Shown in pieces: positions 23,734 to 33,232 of a stretch of 35,382 bases of DNA. How positions within the stretch are numbered: position 1 is the first letter of the stretch; the number at the start of each line of letters is the position of its first letter. Position numbers and translations under genes: made by a program. The notes beneath the pieces are model-generated. The model searched no databases. It was not told the origin of the DNA and was given only the letters and a program-made list of their open reading frames with translations. Origin of the DNA: Bacteroidales bacterium (GTDB lineage: Bacteria > Bacteroidota > Bacteroidia > Bacteroidales > Bacteroidaceae); contig JAQXRG010000185.1 in assembly GCA_029218405.1 (NCBI GenBank), positions 1 to 35,382 on the forward strand, read 5' to 3'.

Positions 23734-26700
23734 ATGGTTCAACAACTAATCAGAAGAATGGCCTTCGTGCTCGTGCTGAGCATGACGTGTCTGATGGCCG
23801 CCGCCCAAGGAGGCAGCGTGCAAGGCATCGTGACTGAGAAAAACGGAGAGCCGATGATTGGCGTGAACGTCGTGGTGAAAGGCACCACGAACGGTACCAT
23901 CACCGGCATCGACGGAGACTATGCCCTCTCCGGAGTGAAAAAGGGCGACATCATCAGCTTCAGCTACATCGGCTACAAGCCCTTGGAGGTGAAATACGAG
24001 GGGAAAAGCCCGCTGAACGCGGTGATGGAAGAAGATTCGGAAACCTTGGAAGAGGTGGTGGTCATCGGTTACGGTACAGTGAGCAAGCGCGACCTGACTG
24101 GTTCGGTGGCCTCTGTGTCGGCGGATGACATCGCCGCCGTGCCCGTGTCAAGTGCCACGGAGGCACTGACCGGTAAGCTGCCGGGTGTGAACATCACCAC
24201 CACGGAAGGCTCACCCGACGCCGACGTGAAAATCCGTGTGCGCGGCGGTGGCTCCCTCTCGCAGGACAACTCGCCCCTCTACATCGTGGACGGATTCCCC
24301 GTGTCGAGCATCAGCGACATCGCTCCCTCGGAAATCAAGAGCATCGACGTGCTGAAGGACGCTTCCTCGACCGCCATCTATGGTGCCCGGGGTGCGAACG
24401 GTGTCATTATCGTGACCACCAAGAGCGGTATAGAGGGCAAGACGCAGGTCGATTTCAACGCTTCCTACGGCTTCAAGAAGGCTACGAAGTTCATGCAGGT
24501 ACTCAGTCCCTACGACTATGCCGCCTACCAGTACGAGCTGGGCTCGACCGACTACGGCAACTACCAGGACCTGGACATCTGGAGATCGGTGAAGGGCACC
24601 GACTACCAGGATGAGATTTTCGGACGCACGGGGCACCAGACCCAGTACAACGTGAACGTGAGCGGCGGCTCGAAGGACATCAAATTCAACGTGAGCTACG
24701 CCCACAACGACGAGAAGAGCATCATGCTCGGTTCGGGCTACAACAAGGACAACATCAACGCCAAGATTAACGCCAACTTGAGCCAGTGGCTGACACTGGA
24801 CTTCAACGCCCGCATGAGCTACGCCACTGTGGACGGACTGAGCGGCGGCGCGGACACCAACGAGTCGAACGCGGCGAACTCCATCGTGGCCAACTCGGCC
24901 CGCTTCCGCCCCGTCAATGCGCTGACCAGCAACACCGATGACGAGGAGAACAACACCAGCGCACAGAAGAACCCGCTGGAACGCCTCATTGCCACCTACA
25001 AGAAGAAGAACACACTGAACCAGAACTACAACGTGGGCCTGAACTGGAAGCCGTTCGAGCACTTCACCTTCCGCTCGGAGTTCGGCTACGGCTGGAAATA
25101 CGAGGACACCGACCAGGTGTGGGCCGCCGACGCCGTACAGAACTCGCGTTTGGGCTACAACGGACAGCCGCAGTCGGTACTGCTGCGCTACACCACCAAG
25201 AACTGGCGCAACGCCAACACGCTGACCTACGACAACCGCCTGTTCGGCGGCCGCGACAAAATTAACGTCCTGCTGGGTCATGAGGTGAGCAGCAGCCAGA
25301 AGAAGGCAGTGGAGAACACCTCGGTGGCATTCCCGGTCTCGATGACCATCGACGAGGTGCTGGCCAACATGGGTTCGGGCACGGCCCTGCCCACCAAGAC
25401 CACCATCAACGCCAAGGAGAACATGCTGTCGTTCTTCGGCCGTGTCAACTATACGCTGACGGACAAGTACCTGCTCACCTTCACGCTCCGTGCCGACGGC
25501 TCCAGCAAATTCGCCAAGGGCAACCAGTGGGGTGTGTTCCCCTCCGCCGCCTTCGCTTGGCGCCTGTCCGACGAGGCCTTCATGCAGAAGACTGCCGACT
25601 GGCTGAGCCAGCTGAAGGTGCGCCTGAGCTTCGGTACCGCGGGTAACAACCGCATCAACTCGGGCCTGATGTACACCACCTTCTCGCTGAGCGACAACAC
25701 CTCGAAGGCACCGTTCTTCGACGAGAACCGGGACACCATGCTGGAGCACGGCACCAACCTGTCGAACCCCAACCTGAAGTGGGAGACCACCATCACCCGT
25801 AACCTGGGTTTCGACTACGGCTTGTGGAACAACCGTCTCTCGGGTTCGTTGGACTTCTACTGGAACACCACCAAGGACCTGCTGATGCGCACCGAAATCC
25901 CCTCGAACACCGGCTACAGCTACCAGTACCAGAACTTCGGTAAGACCTCGAACAAAGGTATCGAACTGTCGGCCAGCGCCGTCATCATCGACAAGAAGAA
26001 GATGGGCCTGAACTTCAACTTCAACATCTCGTACAACAAGAACAACATTGACGAGCTAAACTCGGAGAACCCCTGGCAGAGCAGTAACTGGAGCGGCAGC
26101 ACCATCGCCAAGTACGAGGACTACCGCGTGGAGGAAGGCGGCAGCCTGGGTGAAATCTGGGGCTACAAGACCGACGGCTTCTTCACCGCCTACGACCCGA
26201 CCACCAACCCCAACGGCGAACTGGTGCTGAAGGGGACCAGCTGGACCCTGCGCGAGGGCGTGAAGAACAACAGTAAGACCATCACCGGCGGTACGTACTA
26301 TCCCGGCGCGCTGAAACTGGTATGTGACGAGGAAGGCGAACCCATCAAGCAGAAGTTGGGCAACACCGTGGCTCCGCTGACCGGTGGCTTCGGATTCGAC
26401 GGCAACATCGGCAAGTTCGACTTCAACCTCTTCTTCAACTACTCCATCGGCAACAAGTTGGTGAACGGCACGAAGCTGGCCACCTCCTTCTTCACCGGCT
26501 CGGCCAAGGGCTACAACCTGAACAACGACTTCGCCCTGGCCAACCGCTACACGTGGATTGACCCCGAGACAGGCCTGAACCTGGGCCGTCCGAGCACCGC
26601 CGTCATCGACGCCTACGGAGGCGCGGACGCACTGGTGGCCCGCCTGAACACCATCAACCAGGGTGCCAGCATCTATAACCCCGCCGGTGTCACCACCATG

Positions 26701-26976
26701 CAGCTCACCGACTACGCCGTCGAGAACGCCTCGTTCCTGCGCGTGAACAACATCACCGTGGGCTACGCCTTCCCGAAGGCCTGGGCCAAGAAGGTGTTCG
26801 CCGAGAAGGTACGTGTGTATTTCACCGGCTACAACCTGTTCTGCCTCACCAGCTACTCTGGCGCAGACCCCGAAGTCGATACCAGCAGCAAGAAGAACGC
26901 CATGACACCGGGTATCGACTACGCCGCTTACCCCAAGAGCCGCACCTTCGTGGGAGGCATCAATGTATCATTCTAA
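23734..26976 (+). CDS. susC: SusC/RagA-type TonB-dependent outer-membrane transporter
   Basis: The 1080-residue protein imports oligosaccharides across the outer membrane with its SusD partner. A signal peptide (MAFVLVLSMTCLMAAAQ) is followed by a carboxypeptidase-regulatory-like domain (GIVTEKNGEPMIGVNVVVKG), the TonB-box region (EEVVVIGYGTVSKRDLTG), the plug (GKLPGVNITT...VRGGGSLSQDNSPLYIVDG, DVLKDASSTAIYGARGANGV) and a 22-strand barrel ending in FVGGINVSF. No N-terminal secretin/anti-sigma interaction domain is present, so regulation is not of the FecR/ECF trans-envelope type. Codon use is strongly biased to C-ending codons, as expected for high expression. SusD follows after 12 nt. Confidence 0.95.
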   Translation: MVQQLIRRMAFVLVLSMTCLMAAAQGGSVQGIVTEKNGEPMIGVNVVVKGTTNGTITGIDGDYALSGVKKGDIISFSYIGYKPLEVKYEGKSPLNAVMEEDSETLEEVVVIGYGTVSKRDLTGSVASVSADDIAAVPVSSATEALTGKLPGVNITTTEGSPDADVKIRVRGGGSLSQDNSPLYIVDGFPVSSISDIAPSEIKSIDVLKDASSTAIYGARGANGVIIVTTKSGIEGKTQVDFNASYGFKKATKFMQVLSPYDYAAYQYELGSTDYGNYQDLDIWRSVKGTDYQDEIFGRTGHQTQYNVNVSGGSKDIKFNVSYAHNDEKSIMLGSGYNKDNINAKINANLSQWLTLDFNARMSYATVDGLSGGADTNESNAANSIVANSARFRPVNALTSNTDDEENNTSAQKNPLERLIATYKKKNTLNQNYNVGLNWKPFEHFTFRSEFGYGWKYEDTDQVWAADAVQNSRLGYNGQPQSVLLRYTTKNWRNANTLTYDNRLFGGRDKINVLLGHEVSSSQKKAVENTSVAFPVSMTIDEVLANMGSGTALPTKTTINAKENMLSFFGRVNYTLTDKYLLTFTLRADGSSKFAKGNQWGVFPSAAFAWRLSDEAFMQKTADWLSQLKVRLSFGTAGNNRINSGLMYTTFSLSDNTSKAPFFDENRDTMLEHGTNLSNPNLKWETTITRNLGFDYGLWNNRLSGSLDFYWNTTKDLLMRTEIPSNTGYSYQYQNFGKTSNKGIELSASAVIIDKKKMGLNFNFNISYNKNNIDELNSENPWQSSNWSGSTIAKYEDYRVEEGGSLGEIWGYKTDGFFTAYDPTTNPNGELVLKGTSWTLREGVKNNSKTITGGTYYPGALKLVCDEEGEPIKQKLGNTVAPLTGGFGFDGNIGKFDFNLFFNYSIGNKLVNGTKLATSFFTGSAKGYNLNNDFALANRYTWIDPETGLNLGRPSTAVIDAYGGADALVARLNTINQGASIYNPAGVTTMQLTDYAVENASFLRVNNITVGYAFPKAWAKKVFAEKVRVYFTGYNLFCLTSYSGADPEVDTSSKKNAMTPGIDYAAYPKSRTFVGGINVSF

Positions 26977-26988
26977 TCGTTTACAACC

Positions 26989-28944
26989 ATGAAACAATTC
27001 TATATGAAAAAGATAACCCACCTCTTCCTGCTGGCCGCCGGCGTGCTGGGAACGGCTTCGTGCTCCGACTTCCTCGACCAGACCTCGCCTTCGGAGCTGA
27101 CGCAGGAGACCATCTCGCAGTCCTCCTACTACACCGGACTGACCGTGAACAAGATTTACGGCGACCTGACGAACGACTACACCTACTCGCAGTACATCCC
27201 CATCGTGTGGGGGCTGAACTCGGACTGTGAGCTGGTGGACGGACTGGGCTCGGACGCCGAGAACACCACGAGCGAACGTGGTAACATGAACTACAACGCC
27301 AACCCCGGCTGGGCCAACCTCTCGCGCCTGTGGGACAAGATGTACGGCGCCATCGAGAACGCCAACCTGGCCATCGACATGGTGAACAACAGTCCGCTGG
27401 CCGCCGAGGGCAGCTCGGAAGCGAAGACCCTGCTCCGCTACAAGGGTGAGGCCCTGACGCTCCGCGCCATGCTCTACTTCGACCTGCTCCGCTTCTTCGG
27501 CGACATCCCCATGAAGATGGAGGCCTCGAAGTCGGACCTGAGCAACGCCTACCTGCCCAAGACCGACCGCGACGAAATCATGGACACCCTGATGGTGAAC
27601 CTGGAAGAGGCCATCACCCTGCTCCCCTGGGCGGGCGAGGTATCGACCTACACCACCGAGCATGTCACCAAGGGTTACGCACACGCCCTACTGGCGCAGA
27701 TCGCGCTGACCCGTGCCGGATGGGCCATCCGCGAGAAGGCGAAGGAAGGCTACGTGACCGCCACCTACTCCGACCCCACCTACCCCACCCAGCGGTGTGA
27801 CGACGCTACCCGCAAGGCCCTTTACCAGAAAGCCCTGGCGCACCTCAGCGCAGTGGTGGCCAACCCGACGCACAACCTGAACCCGTCGATTGAGAACGAA
27901 TGGTACCTGCTGAACCAGCGCACGCTGGACCAGACCTACCGCGAGAACATCTTCGAGATTCCTATGGGACTGGGTGTCAGCGGCGAGCTGGGCTACACGG
28001 TGGGCGTGCGCATCAACGGCGCGAGCGCCCAATACGGTGCCAAGGGTAACTCGTCGGGTAAGATGAAGGTGACCGCCCCCTTCTTCTGGTCCTTCGACAA
28101 GAACGACCTGCGCCGCGACATCACCTGCTGCAACCTGCAGCTGAGCGAGAGCGCGGGCATCCTGAAGGAGTCGATGCTGGGCAACACCCCGTTCGCCATC
28201 TACGTGGGCAAGTGGGACATCCGCAAGATGAACGAAGAATGGCGGCAGGCCGCCATCGCCACCGGCAACGCCAAGTGGATGAGCGGCATCAACGTGGTGC
28301 GCATGCGCTACCCGCAGGTACTGCTGATGTACGCCGAAGCCCTGAACGAACTGTCGGGACCTGACGCTGCCGGAGCCGGTGGCATGAGCGCCCGCCAGGC
28401 ATTGGCCGCCGTCCACACCCGCGCTTTCGACGCCGCCCACAAGGCAGAAGCCGAAGCGGCCATCAACGCCATCTCCGGCAAGGAGGCCTTGTTCAACGCC
28501 ATCGTGGACGAGAACGCCTGGGAGCTGGCCGGTGAGGGCGTGCGCAAGTTCGACCTGATTCGCTGGAACCTGCTGGCCGAGAAGATCCAGCAGTTCAAGA
28601 ACGACTACGTGGCCCAGATGGAGGATGCCGAGAACGGCTACCCCGACAAGGTGTACTTCAACTACACGGACGACGCGAAGACCGTCATCGACGTGAACAG
28701 CATCACCTGGTACGGACTGCCCGACGGCAAGACCGCCGCAGACTACCAGGACAGCAAGGCGTTCTTCGGCGCCGAACGCACCGACAGCTCGCAGAAGAAC
28801 CTGAAGGTGAACCTGCCTTCTATCTCCTCCGGACTGGTGGGCGACAACGTGGAGGTGAAGAACCGCTACCTGCTGCCCATCGCCTCGACGACCATTTCCG
28901 CCTCAAACGGCACATTGTACAACTCTTACGGATATGCAAACTGA
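26989..28944 (+). CDS. susD: SusD/RagB-type surface glycan-binding lipoprotein
   Basis: The 651-residue lipoprotein caps the SusC barrel and captures glycans. The signal (MKKITHLFLLAAGVLGTASC, lipobox TAS-C) favours the ATG at 27004; the ATG at 26989 adds five residues. The N-terminal SusD-like domain covers CSDFLDQTSPSELT through YFDLLRFFGDIPMK, and the C-terminal RagB domain contains INVVRMRYPQVLLMYAEALNEL and ENAWELAGEGVRKFDLIRWNLL. It belongs to a longer subfamily than the SusD relic at 7070-7426. The stop is followed one base later by the ATG of the next gene. Confidence 0.95.
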   Translation: MKQFYMKKITHLFLLAAGVLGTASCSDFLDQTSPSELTQETISQSSYYTGLTVNKIYGDLTNDYTYSQYIPIVWGLNSDCELVDGLGSDAENTTSERGNMNYNANPGWANLSRLWDKMYGAIENANLAIDMVNNSPLAAEGSSEAKTLLRYKGEALTLRAMLYFDLLRFFGDIPMKMEASKSDLSNAYLPKTDRDEIMDTLMVNLEEAITLLPWAGEVSTYTTEHVTKGYAHALLAQIALTRAGWAIREKAKEGYVTATYSDPTYPTQRCDDATRKALYQKALAHLSAVVANPTHNLNPSIENEWYLLNQRTLDQTYRENIFEIPMGLGVSGELGYTVGVRINGASAQYGAKGNSSGKMKVTAPFFWSFDKNDLRRDITCCNLQLSESAGILKESMLGNTPFAIYVGKWDIRKMNEEWRQAAIATGNAKWMSGINVVRMRYPQVLLMYAEALNELSGPDAAGAGGMSARQALAAVHTRAFDAAHKAEAEAAINAISGKEALFNAIVDENAWELAGEGVRKFDLIRWNLLAEKIQQFKNDYVAQMEDAENGYPDKVYFNYTDDAKTVIDVNSITWYGLPDGKTAADYQDSKAFFGAERTDSSQKNLKVNLPSISSGLVGDNVEVKNRYLLPIASTTISASNGTLYNSYGYAN

Positions 28945-28945
28945 T

Positions 28946-30577
28946 ATGAAACTGAAATACATCGCCGCACAGGGAGCCATCGCACTGATGGCTTCCCTCG
29001 CCGCCGTATCGTGTACGGACGGCAACGACTGGGAAGAGGACAGCAGCTACGACCGCCTGTTCAGCCCCGTCGAAAGCAACCTCTCCGTTTCGGCGAAAGC
29101 CACCGAAGCGGAAGTGAAATGGAGCTTGGTGAAGGACGCCGAGTCGTACCTGATTGAAGTGAGCACCGACAGCCTCTACAACGAGGTGGCCCTCGGAGGC
29201 CCGGCCGCCACGGTCTATGGACAGGACGGCAACATCACGTCGAGCCCCTTCACGCTGACCGACCTGATGCCCGACACCCAGTACTTCCTGCGCATCAAGT
29301 CGCAGTCGGCCGGCAAGAACGAGTCGAAATGGACCTACCTGACCGACAAGAGCTTCAAGACCAAGACCGAACAGATTATCGAACACTACAGCGTGGCCTG
29401 GAACGGGGTGACCCTGAGCTGGCCCGCCAACTCGAAGGCCGACCGCGTCGAAGTGCTCGACGAAGCGGGACAGACCCTGCAGACCCTTGCCCTGAGCGCG
29501 GACGACCTGAGCGCCGGCACGTGCACCGTCAGCGGATTGTCGCCCCTCACTCCCTACCAGGTCATCCTCTTCAACGGATCGGCCAAGCGCGGAGTCATCA
29601 GCTTTACCACGCCCGCCAAGGTACCCGATGCGGACAAGGTGGTCTATCTGGCCGCCAGCGACTCGCTCAACAACACCCTGTTCGAGGAACTCGCCGCTGA
29701 AGGCATCGCGTCAGTGACCGTGGCCCTGCCGGCCGGCAGCACGTACTACAACGCCTCTACCGTGAACATCCCCGACGGCTTGTCCGTGAACTTCTTCGGC
29801 ATCGCCGGCGGCGAACAGCCCGTCCTGGCCATCAGCATGCTGAACATCGCCGGTAAGCACGACGTGCTGACCTTCGAGAACCTGACCATCACGTCTGCCG
29901 GCAAGGACGCCGAGGGCAACGCCAAGAACGCTGACTACTTCATCAACCAGAGCGCGGCCTGCGAGGTGGGCAGCATCGAGTTCAGCAACTGTACGCTCGA
30001 AGGCTTCACCAACACGCCGTTCCGCCTGCAGGGCAGCGACGTGAAGGTCATCGGTCAGCTCACCTTCTCGAACTGCTTGGTATTCACCTCCAACCTCGAC
30101 AAATACGCCGTCGTCCATGTGGACGCAGGCAGCGGCAAGGGCGTGGTGAACAACATCCTGCTGAGCCGCACCACCGTAGCCGGTGCGTCGAAGAGCTTCA
30201 TCTACTGCAACAAGACCAACTTTGAGTCGTTGGTCATCGAAGACTGCACGCTGAGCGGCCTGTCGAACTCGGGACGCTACTTCATGGACTGCGGCGCGTC
30301 GAACGGTCCCACGACCTTCATCATCCGCAACACCCTGCTCGGCAGCCTGAAGGAAGGCTCGAAGGGCGCGCGCAGCAAGACAACGCCCACGGTGGACAAC
30401 AGCTACATCACCACCGACGTGGTCTTCGCGGGCAACGCCATCGTAGGCTTCAACGAATACGACAAGTCGGAGACTTCGCTGTTCCGCGACCCCGCCAACC
30501 GCGACTTCACCATCATCGACAACAGCTTCGGCGGCAAGAAGAGCTGCGGTGACCCGCGCTGGTACTTTGCCGACTGA
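28946..30577 (+). CDS. Surface lipoprotein with fibronectin-like and beta-helix domains (DUF4957/DUF5123-like)
   Basis: I start it at the ATG at 28946, one base after the susD stop. An in-frame ATG at 28934 overlaps susD and only adds MQTD. A lipoprotein signal ends in AAVSC. Residues from about 30 to 200 hold two fibronectin-III-like repeats (VKWSLVKDAESYLIEV...LMPDTQYFLRIKSQS; VTLSWPANSKADRVEV...LSPLTPYQVILF). The rest is a parallel beta-helix with rungs such as IEFSNCTLEGFTNTPFRLQG, ending in the DPRW motif. The layout matches DUF4957/DUF5123 proteins that accompany pectin SusCD pairs as surface glycan-binding proteins. I see no catalytic lyase motif, so binding is more likely than cleavage. 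Confidence 0.8.
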   Translation: MKLKYIAAQGAIALMASLAAVSCTDGNDWEEDSSYDRLFSPVESNLSVSAKATEAEVKWSLVKDAESYLIEVSTDSLYNEVALGGPAATVYGQDGNITSSPFTLTDLMPDTQYFLRIKSQSAGKNESKWTYLTDKSFKTKTEQIIEHYSVAWNGVTLSWPANSKADRVEVLDEAGQTLQTLALSADDLSAGTCTVSGLSPLTPYQVILFNGSAKRGVISFTTPAKVPDADKVVYLAASDSLNNTLFEELAAEGIASVTVALPAGSTYYNASTVNIPDGLSVNFFGIAGGEQPVLAISMLNIAGKHDVLTFENLTITSAGKDAEGNAKNADYFINQSAACEVGSIEFSNCTLEGFTNTPFRLQGSDVKVIGQLTFSNCLVFTSNLDKYAVVHVDAGSGKGVVNNILLSRTTVAGASKSFIYCNKTNFESLVIEDCTLSGLSNSGRYFMDCGASNGPTTFIIRNTLLGSLKEGSKGARSKTTPTVDNSYITTDVVFAGNAIVGFNEYDKSETSLFRDPANRDFTIIDNSFGGKKSCGDPRWYFAD

Positions 30578-30593
30578 TGCCACTCACTCACTG

Positions 30594-30634
30594 TGTCGGG
30601 AACGCCGAGTACGTCCCGGGGTTCCCGACATTTT
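30594..30634 (+). terminator. Intra-operon hairpin with short T-run
   Basis: TGTCGGGAAC (30594-30603) pairs perfectly with GTTCCCGACA (30621-30630), leaving a 17-nt loop that can itself form a short CC/GG pairing, and TTTT follows. It lies 16 nt after the stop of the DUF5123-like gene and 15 nt before the pectate lyase ATG. A leaky terminator that lowers expression of the two enzyme genes relative to susCD is plausible. Confidence 0.55.
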
Positions 30635-30648
30635 AACTACTTACTACC

Positions 30649-33198
30649 ATGAACAAGAGAACCATCGGACTTATCGCCGCCTGCACAGCCTTGCTCAGTG
30701 CCATGGCGCAACCCTATCCCACCCCCGACCGGAGTGCCGTACCCGCCTTCCCCGGAGCGGACGGAGCCGGCAAATACACCCTGGGCGGCGCGGGAGGAAA
30801 AGTGCTGACCGTGACTTCCCTGGCCGATGACGGCTCGAAAGGCACCCTGCGCTGGGCCGTCCGGCAAAAAGGAGCACGCACCGTGGTCTTCGCCGTCAGC
30901 GGACTCATCGAGCTGCAGTCGCCCCTCCGCATCCAGCACGACAGCATCACCATCGCAGGGCAGACAGCCCCCGGCGAAGGCATCTGCCTGAAGGACTATC
31001 CGCTCAACGTGTCGGCCAACCAGGTCATCATCCGCTACCTCCGCTCGCGCATGGGAGCGGACATTCCCCGGAAAGGCGACGATGCCATGAACGGCTTCCA
31101 GCACCACGAGAACATCCTCATCGACCACTGCTCGATAAGCTGGAGCACGGACGAGTGCGCCTCGTTCTACGACAACCGCCGCTTCACCCTCCAGTGGTGC
31201 ATCATCAGCGAGAGCCTGGCCCGCTCCATCCACGAGAAGGGAGCGCACGGCTACGGCGGCCTGTGGGGCGGACAGGGAGCCACCTTCCACCACAACCTGC
31301 TGGCCCACCACACCAACCGCACGCCCCGCCTCTGCGGCAGCCGCTACACCGGCCGGCCGGAAGCTGAACGGGTGGAGCTGTTCAACAACGTCATCTACAA
31401 CTACGGCAGCGACGGGGCCTACGCCGGCGAAGGGGGCGCGTACAACTTCCTGAACAACTACTACAAGCCCGGCCCCTATACCGCCACCAAGAAATCCTAC
31501 AACCGCCTGTTCACCGCCTATGCCGACGACGGCAAGAACGAGAACGCGAAAGGCACCTACGGACACTTCCACCTCGCGGGCAACTACTTCGACGCCACCT
31601 GCGAACGGCTGACGAAGGCCCAGCGCACGGAACTGATGAAGGTGAACCAGAACAACGCCCTCGGCATGGTGTGGAGAGGCGAGGGAACCGCCCCCGCCGA
31701 CCTGCTGGCCCCCGAGGCGTTCGACATCGCCGAGCACACCTCGCTCCAGCCCACCTGGGAAGCCTATGAGGCGGTGCTCCGCTCGGCCGGCGCGTCGCTG
31801 CACCGCGATGTCCTCGACACCCGCATCGTTGAGGAGACCCGGAAAGGGACCTACACCCACGAGGGCTCGCACGGCAGCAGCTTGGGCATCATCGACCAGC
31901 CGTCGGACGTGGGCGGATGGCCCGCCTACGCCTCCGCCCCCGCCCCGAAGGACGCCGACGGCGACGGAATGCCGGACGACTGGGAAGAGGCCCACGGACT
32001 CGACCCCCACAACGCCGCCGACGGCACGCACTACCGGCTCAGTCCACACTACACCAACCTGGAGGTCTATCTCAACAGCTTGGTGGAGCCCGCCGTCTCC
32101 GCGCTGGGCTACGAGGTAGAAGGCAATCTGCCCTCCTTCTACCTGACCCTCCGACAGTCGCTGACCTACCCGCTGGCCTGGGGGAAGGACGCGGAAACCG
32201 ACTTCGGCACCTGGCGGACGAAGGCACGCGGGCAGCTGCTGGCGTGCCTCCGCCCCGCCCCGCCGGCCCCGGCCACCTACGGACTGGAAGTGACCGCCAC
32301 GGAACAGCGCGAAGGATACGCCGCCCACAAGATACGGTTCAACCTCTCGGCCTGGTCGCGCGTGCCGGCCTATCTGTTGGTGCCCGACGGCACGGGCCCT
32401 CATCCGGCCATCCTGCTGCTGCACGACCACGGGGCACGGTTCACCATCGGCAAGGAGAAGATGGTGCACCCCTTCCAAGTGCCGGACGACGTGCTGCAGG
32501 AGGCCGACGACTGGTGCCGCCGCTGCTACGACGGACAGTACGTGGGCGACTACTTGGCCGCCCATGGCTACGTGGTCCTGGCGGTCGATGCCTTGCTGTG
32601 GGGAGAACGGGGACGGCGCGAAGGAGCCGACTACAACGTCCAGCAGGCACTGTCGGCCAACCTGCTGCAGTTGGGCCTGTCGTGGGGGAGCCTCATCGCC
32701 TGGGACGACATCCGCAGCGCCGAGTTTCTTGCCTCCCTGCCGATGGTCAAGGCCGGTCAGGTAGGCGCGATGGGCTTCTCCATGGGAGCCCATCGCGCCT
32801 GGATGACAGCGGCAGCCACCGATGTAGTACGGGCGGCGGCCTCGGTCTGCTGGATGAACACCACCGAGGGGCTGATGACCTCCACCAACAACCAGAACAA
32901 GGGAGGCTCGGCCTACTCCATGCTGGTGCCCGGACTGCGCAACTACCTGGACTATCCCCACGTGGCCTCCATCGCCTGCCCCAAGCCAATGCTGTTCGCC
33001 GCCGGCCGCCGCGACAAGCTCTTTCCGGTGGAGGGAGTGGACAGCGCCTACGCCATCCTGCGGCAGGTATGGGACAGCCAGCAGGCCACCGACCGCTTGG
33101 AGACCCGCCTCTACGACGTGCCGCACAGCTGCGGCCGCGACATCCAGCACGATGTGCTGGCCTTCTTCACCACACAGTTGAATGACAAGAACCCATAA
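30649..33198 (+). CDS. Pectate lyase (PL1) fused to an alpha/beta-hydrolase esterase
   Basis: The 849-residue secreted protein (signal MNKRTIGLIAACTALLSAMAQ) joins two enzymes. Residues from about 30 to 430 are a PL1-type right-handed beta-helix: AFPGADGAGKYTLGGAGGKVLTVTSL, TIAGQTAPGEGICLKDYPL, ILIDHCSISWSTDECASFYDN and HHNLLAHHTNRTPRLCGSRY. A Ca-binding DADGDGMPDDWEEAHGLDP segment follows at 435-453. Residues from about 495 to 849 are an Abhydrolase_7/acetyl-xylan-esterase-like domain with LLHDHGARFTIGKEKMVHP, nucleophile S711 in GFSMGAH, a likely acid near D789 (AAGRRDKLFP) and the catalytic His near 826 (DVPHSCGRD). It would cut polygalacturonan by beta-elimination and remove acetyl or similar esters. 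The next gene's first in-frame ATG overlaps its end. Confidence 0.9.
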   Translation: MNKRTIGLIAACTALLSAMAQPYPTPDRSAVPAFPGADGAGKYTLGGAGGKVLTVTSLADDGSKGTLRWAVRQKGARTVVFAVSGLIELQSPLRIQHDSITIAGQTAPGEGICLKDYPLNVSANQVIIRYLRSRMGADIPRKGDDAMNGFQHHENILIDHCSISWSTDECASFYDNRRFTLQWCIISESLARSIHEKGAHGYGGLWGGQGATFHHNLLAHHTNRTPRLCGSRYTGRPEAERVELFNNVIYNYGSDGAYAGEGGAYNFLNNYYKPGPYTATKKSYNRLFTAYADDGKNENAKGTYGHFHLAGNYFDATCERLTKAQRTELMKVNQNNALGMVWRGEGTAPADLLAPEAFDIAEHTSLQPTWEAYEAVLRSAGASLHRDVLDTRIVEETRKGTYTHEGSHGSSLGIIDQPSDVGGWPAYASAPAPKDADGDGMPDDWEEAHGLDPHNAADGTHYRLSPHYTNLEVYLNSLVEPAVSALGYEVEGNLPSFYLTLRQSLTYPLAWGKDAETDFGTWRTKARGQLLACLRPAPPAPATYGLEVTATEQREGYAAHKIRFNLSAWSRVPAYLLVPDGTGPHPAILLLHDHGARFTIGKEKMVHPFQVPDDVLQEADDWCRRCYDGQYVGDYLAAHGYVVLAVDALLWGERGRREGADYNVQQALSANLLQLGLSWGSLIAWDDIRSAEFLASLPMVKAGQVGAMGFSMGAHRAWMTAAATDVVRAAASVCWMNTTEGLMTSTNNQNKGGSAYSMLVPGLRNYLDYPHVASIACPKPMLFAAGRRDKLFPVEGVDSAYAILRQVWDSQQATDRLETRLYDVPHSCGRDIQHDVLAFFTTQLNDKNP

Positions 33199-33232
33199 TA
33201 AGTACCTTACCATAAAAACACTCCCAATGACC

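Noticed and set aside
28934-28944. Upstream ATG of the DUF5123-like gene
   Set aside because: It overlaps the end of susD and adds only four residues before the true-looking lipoprotein signal that starts at 28946.
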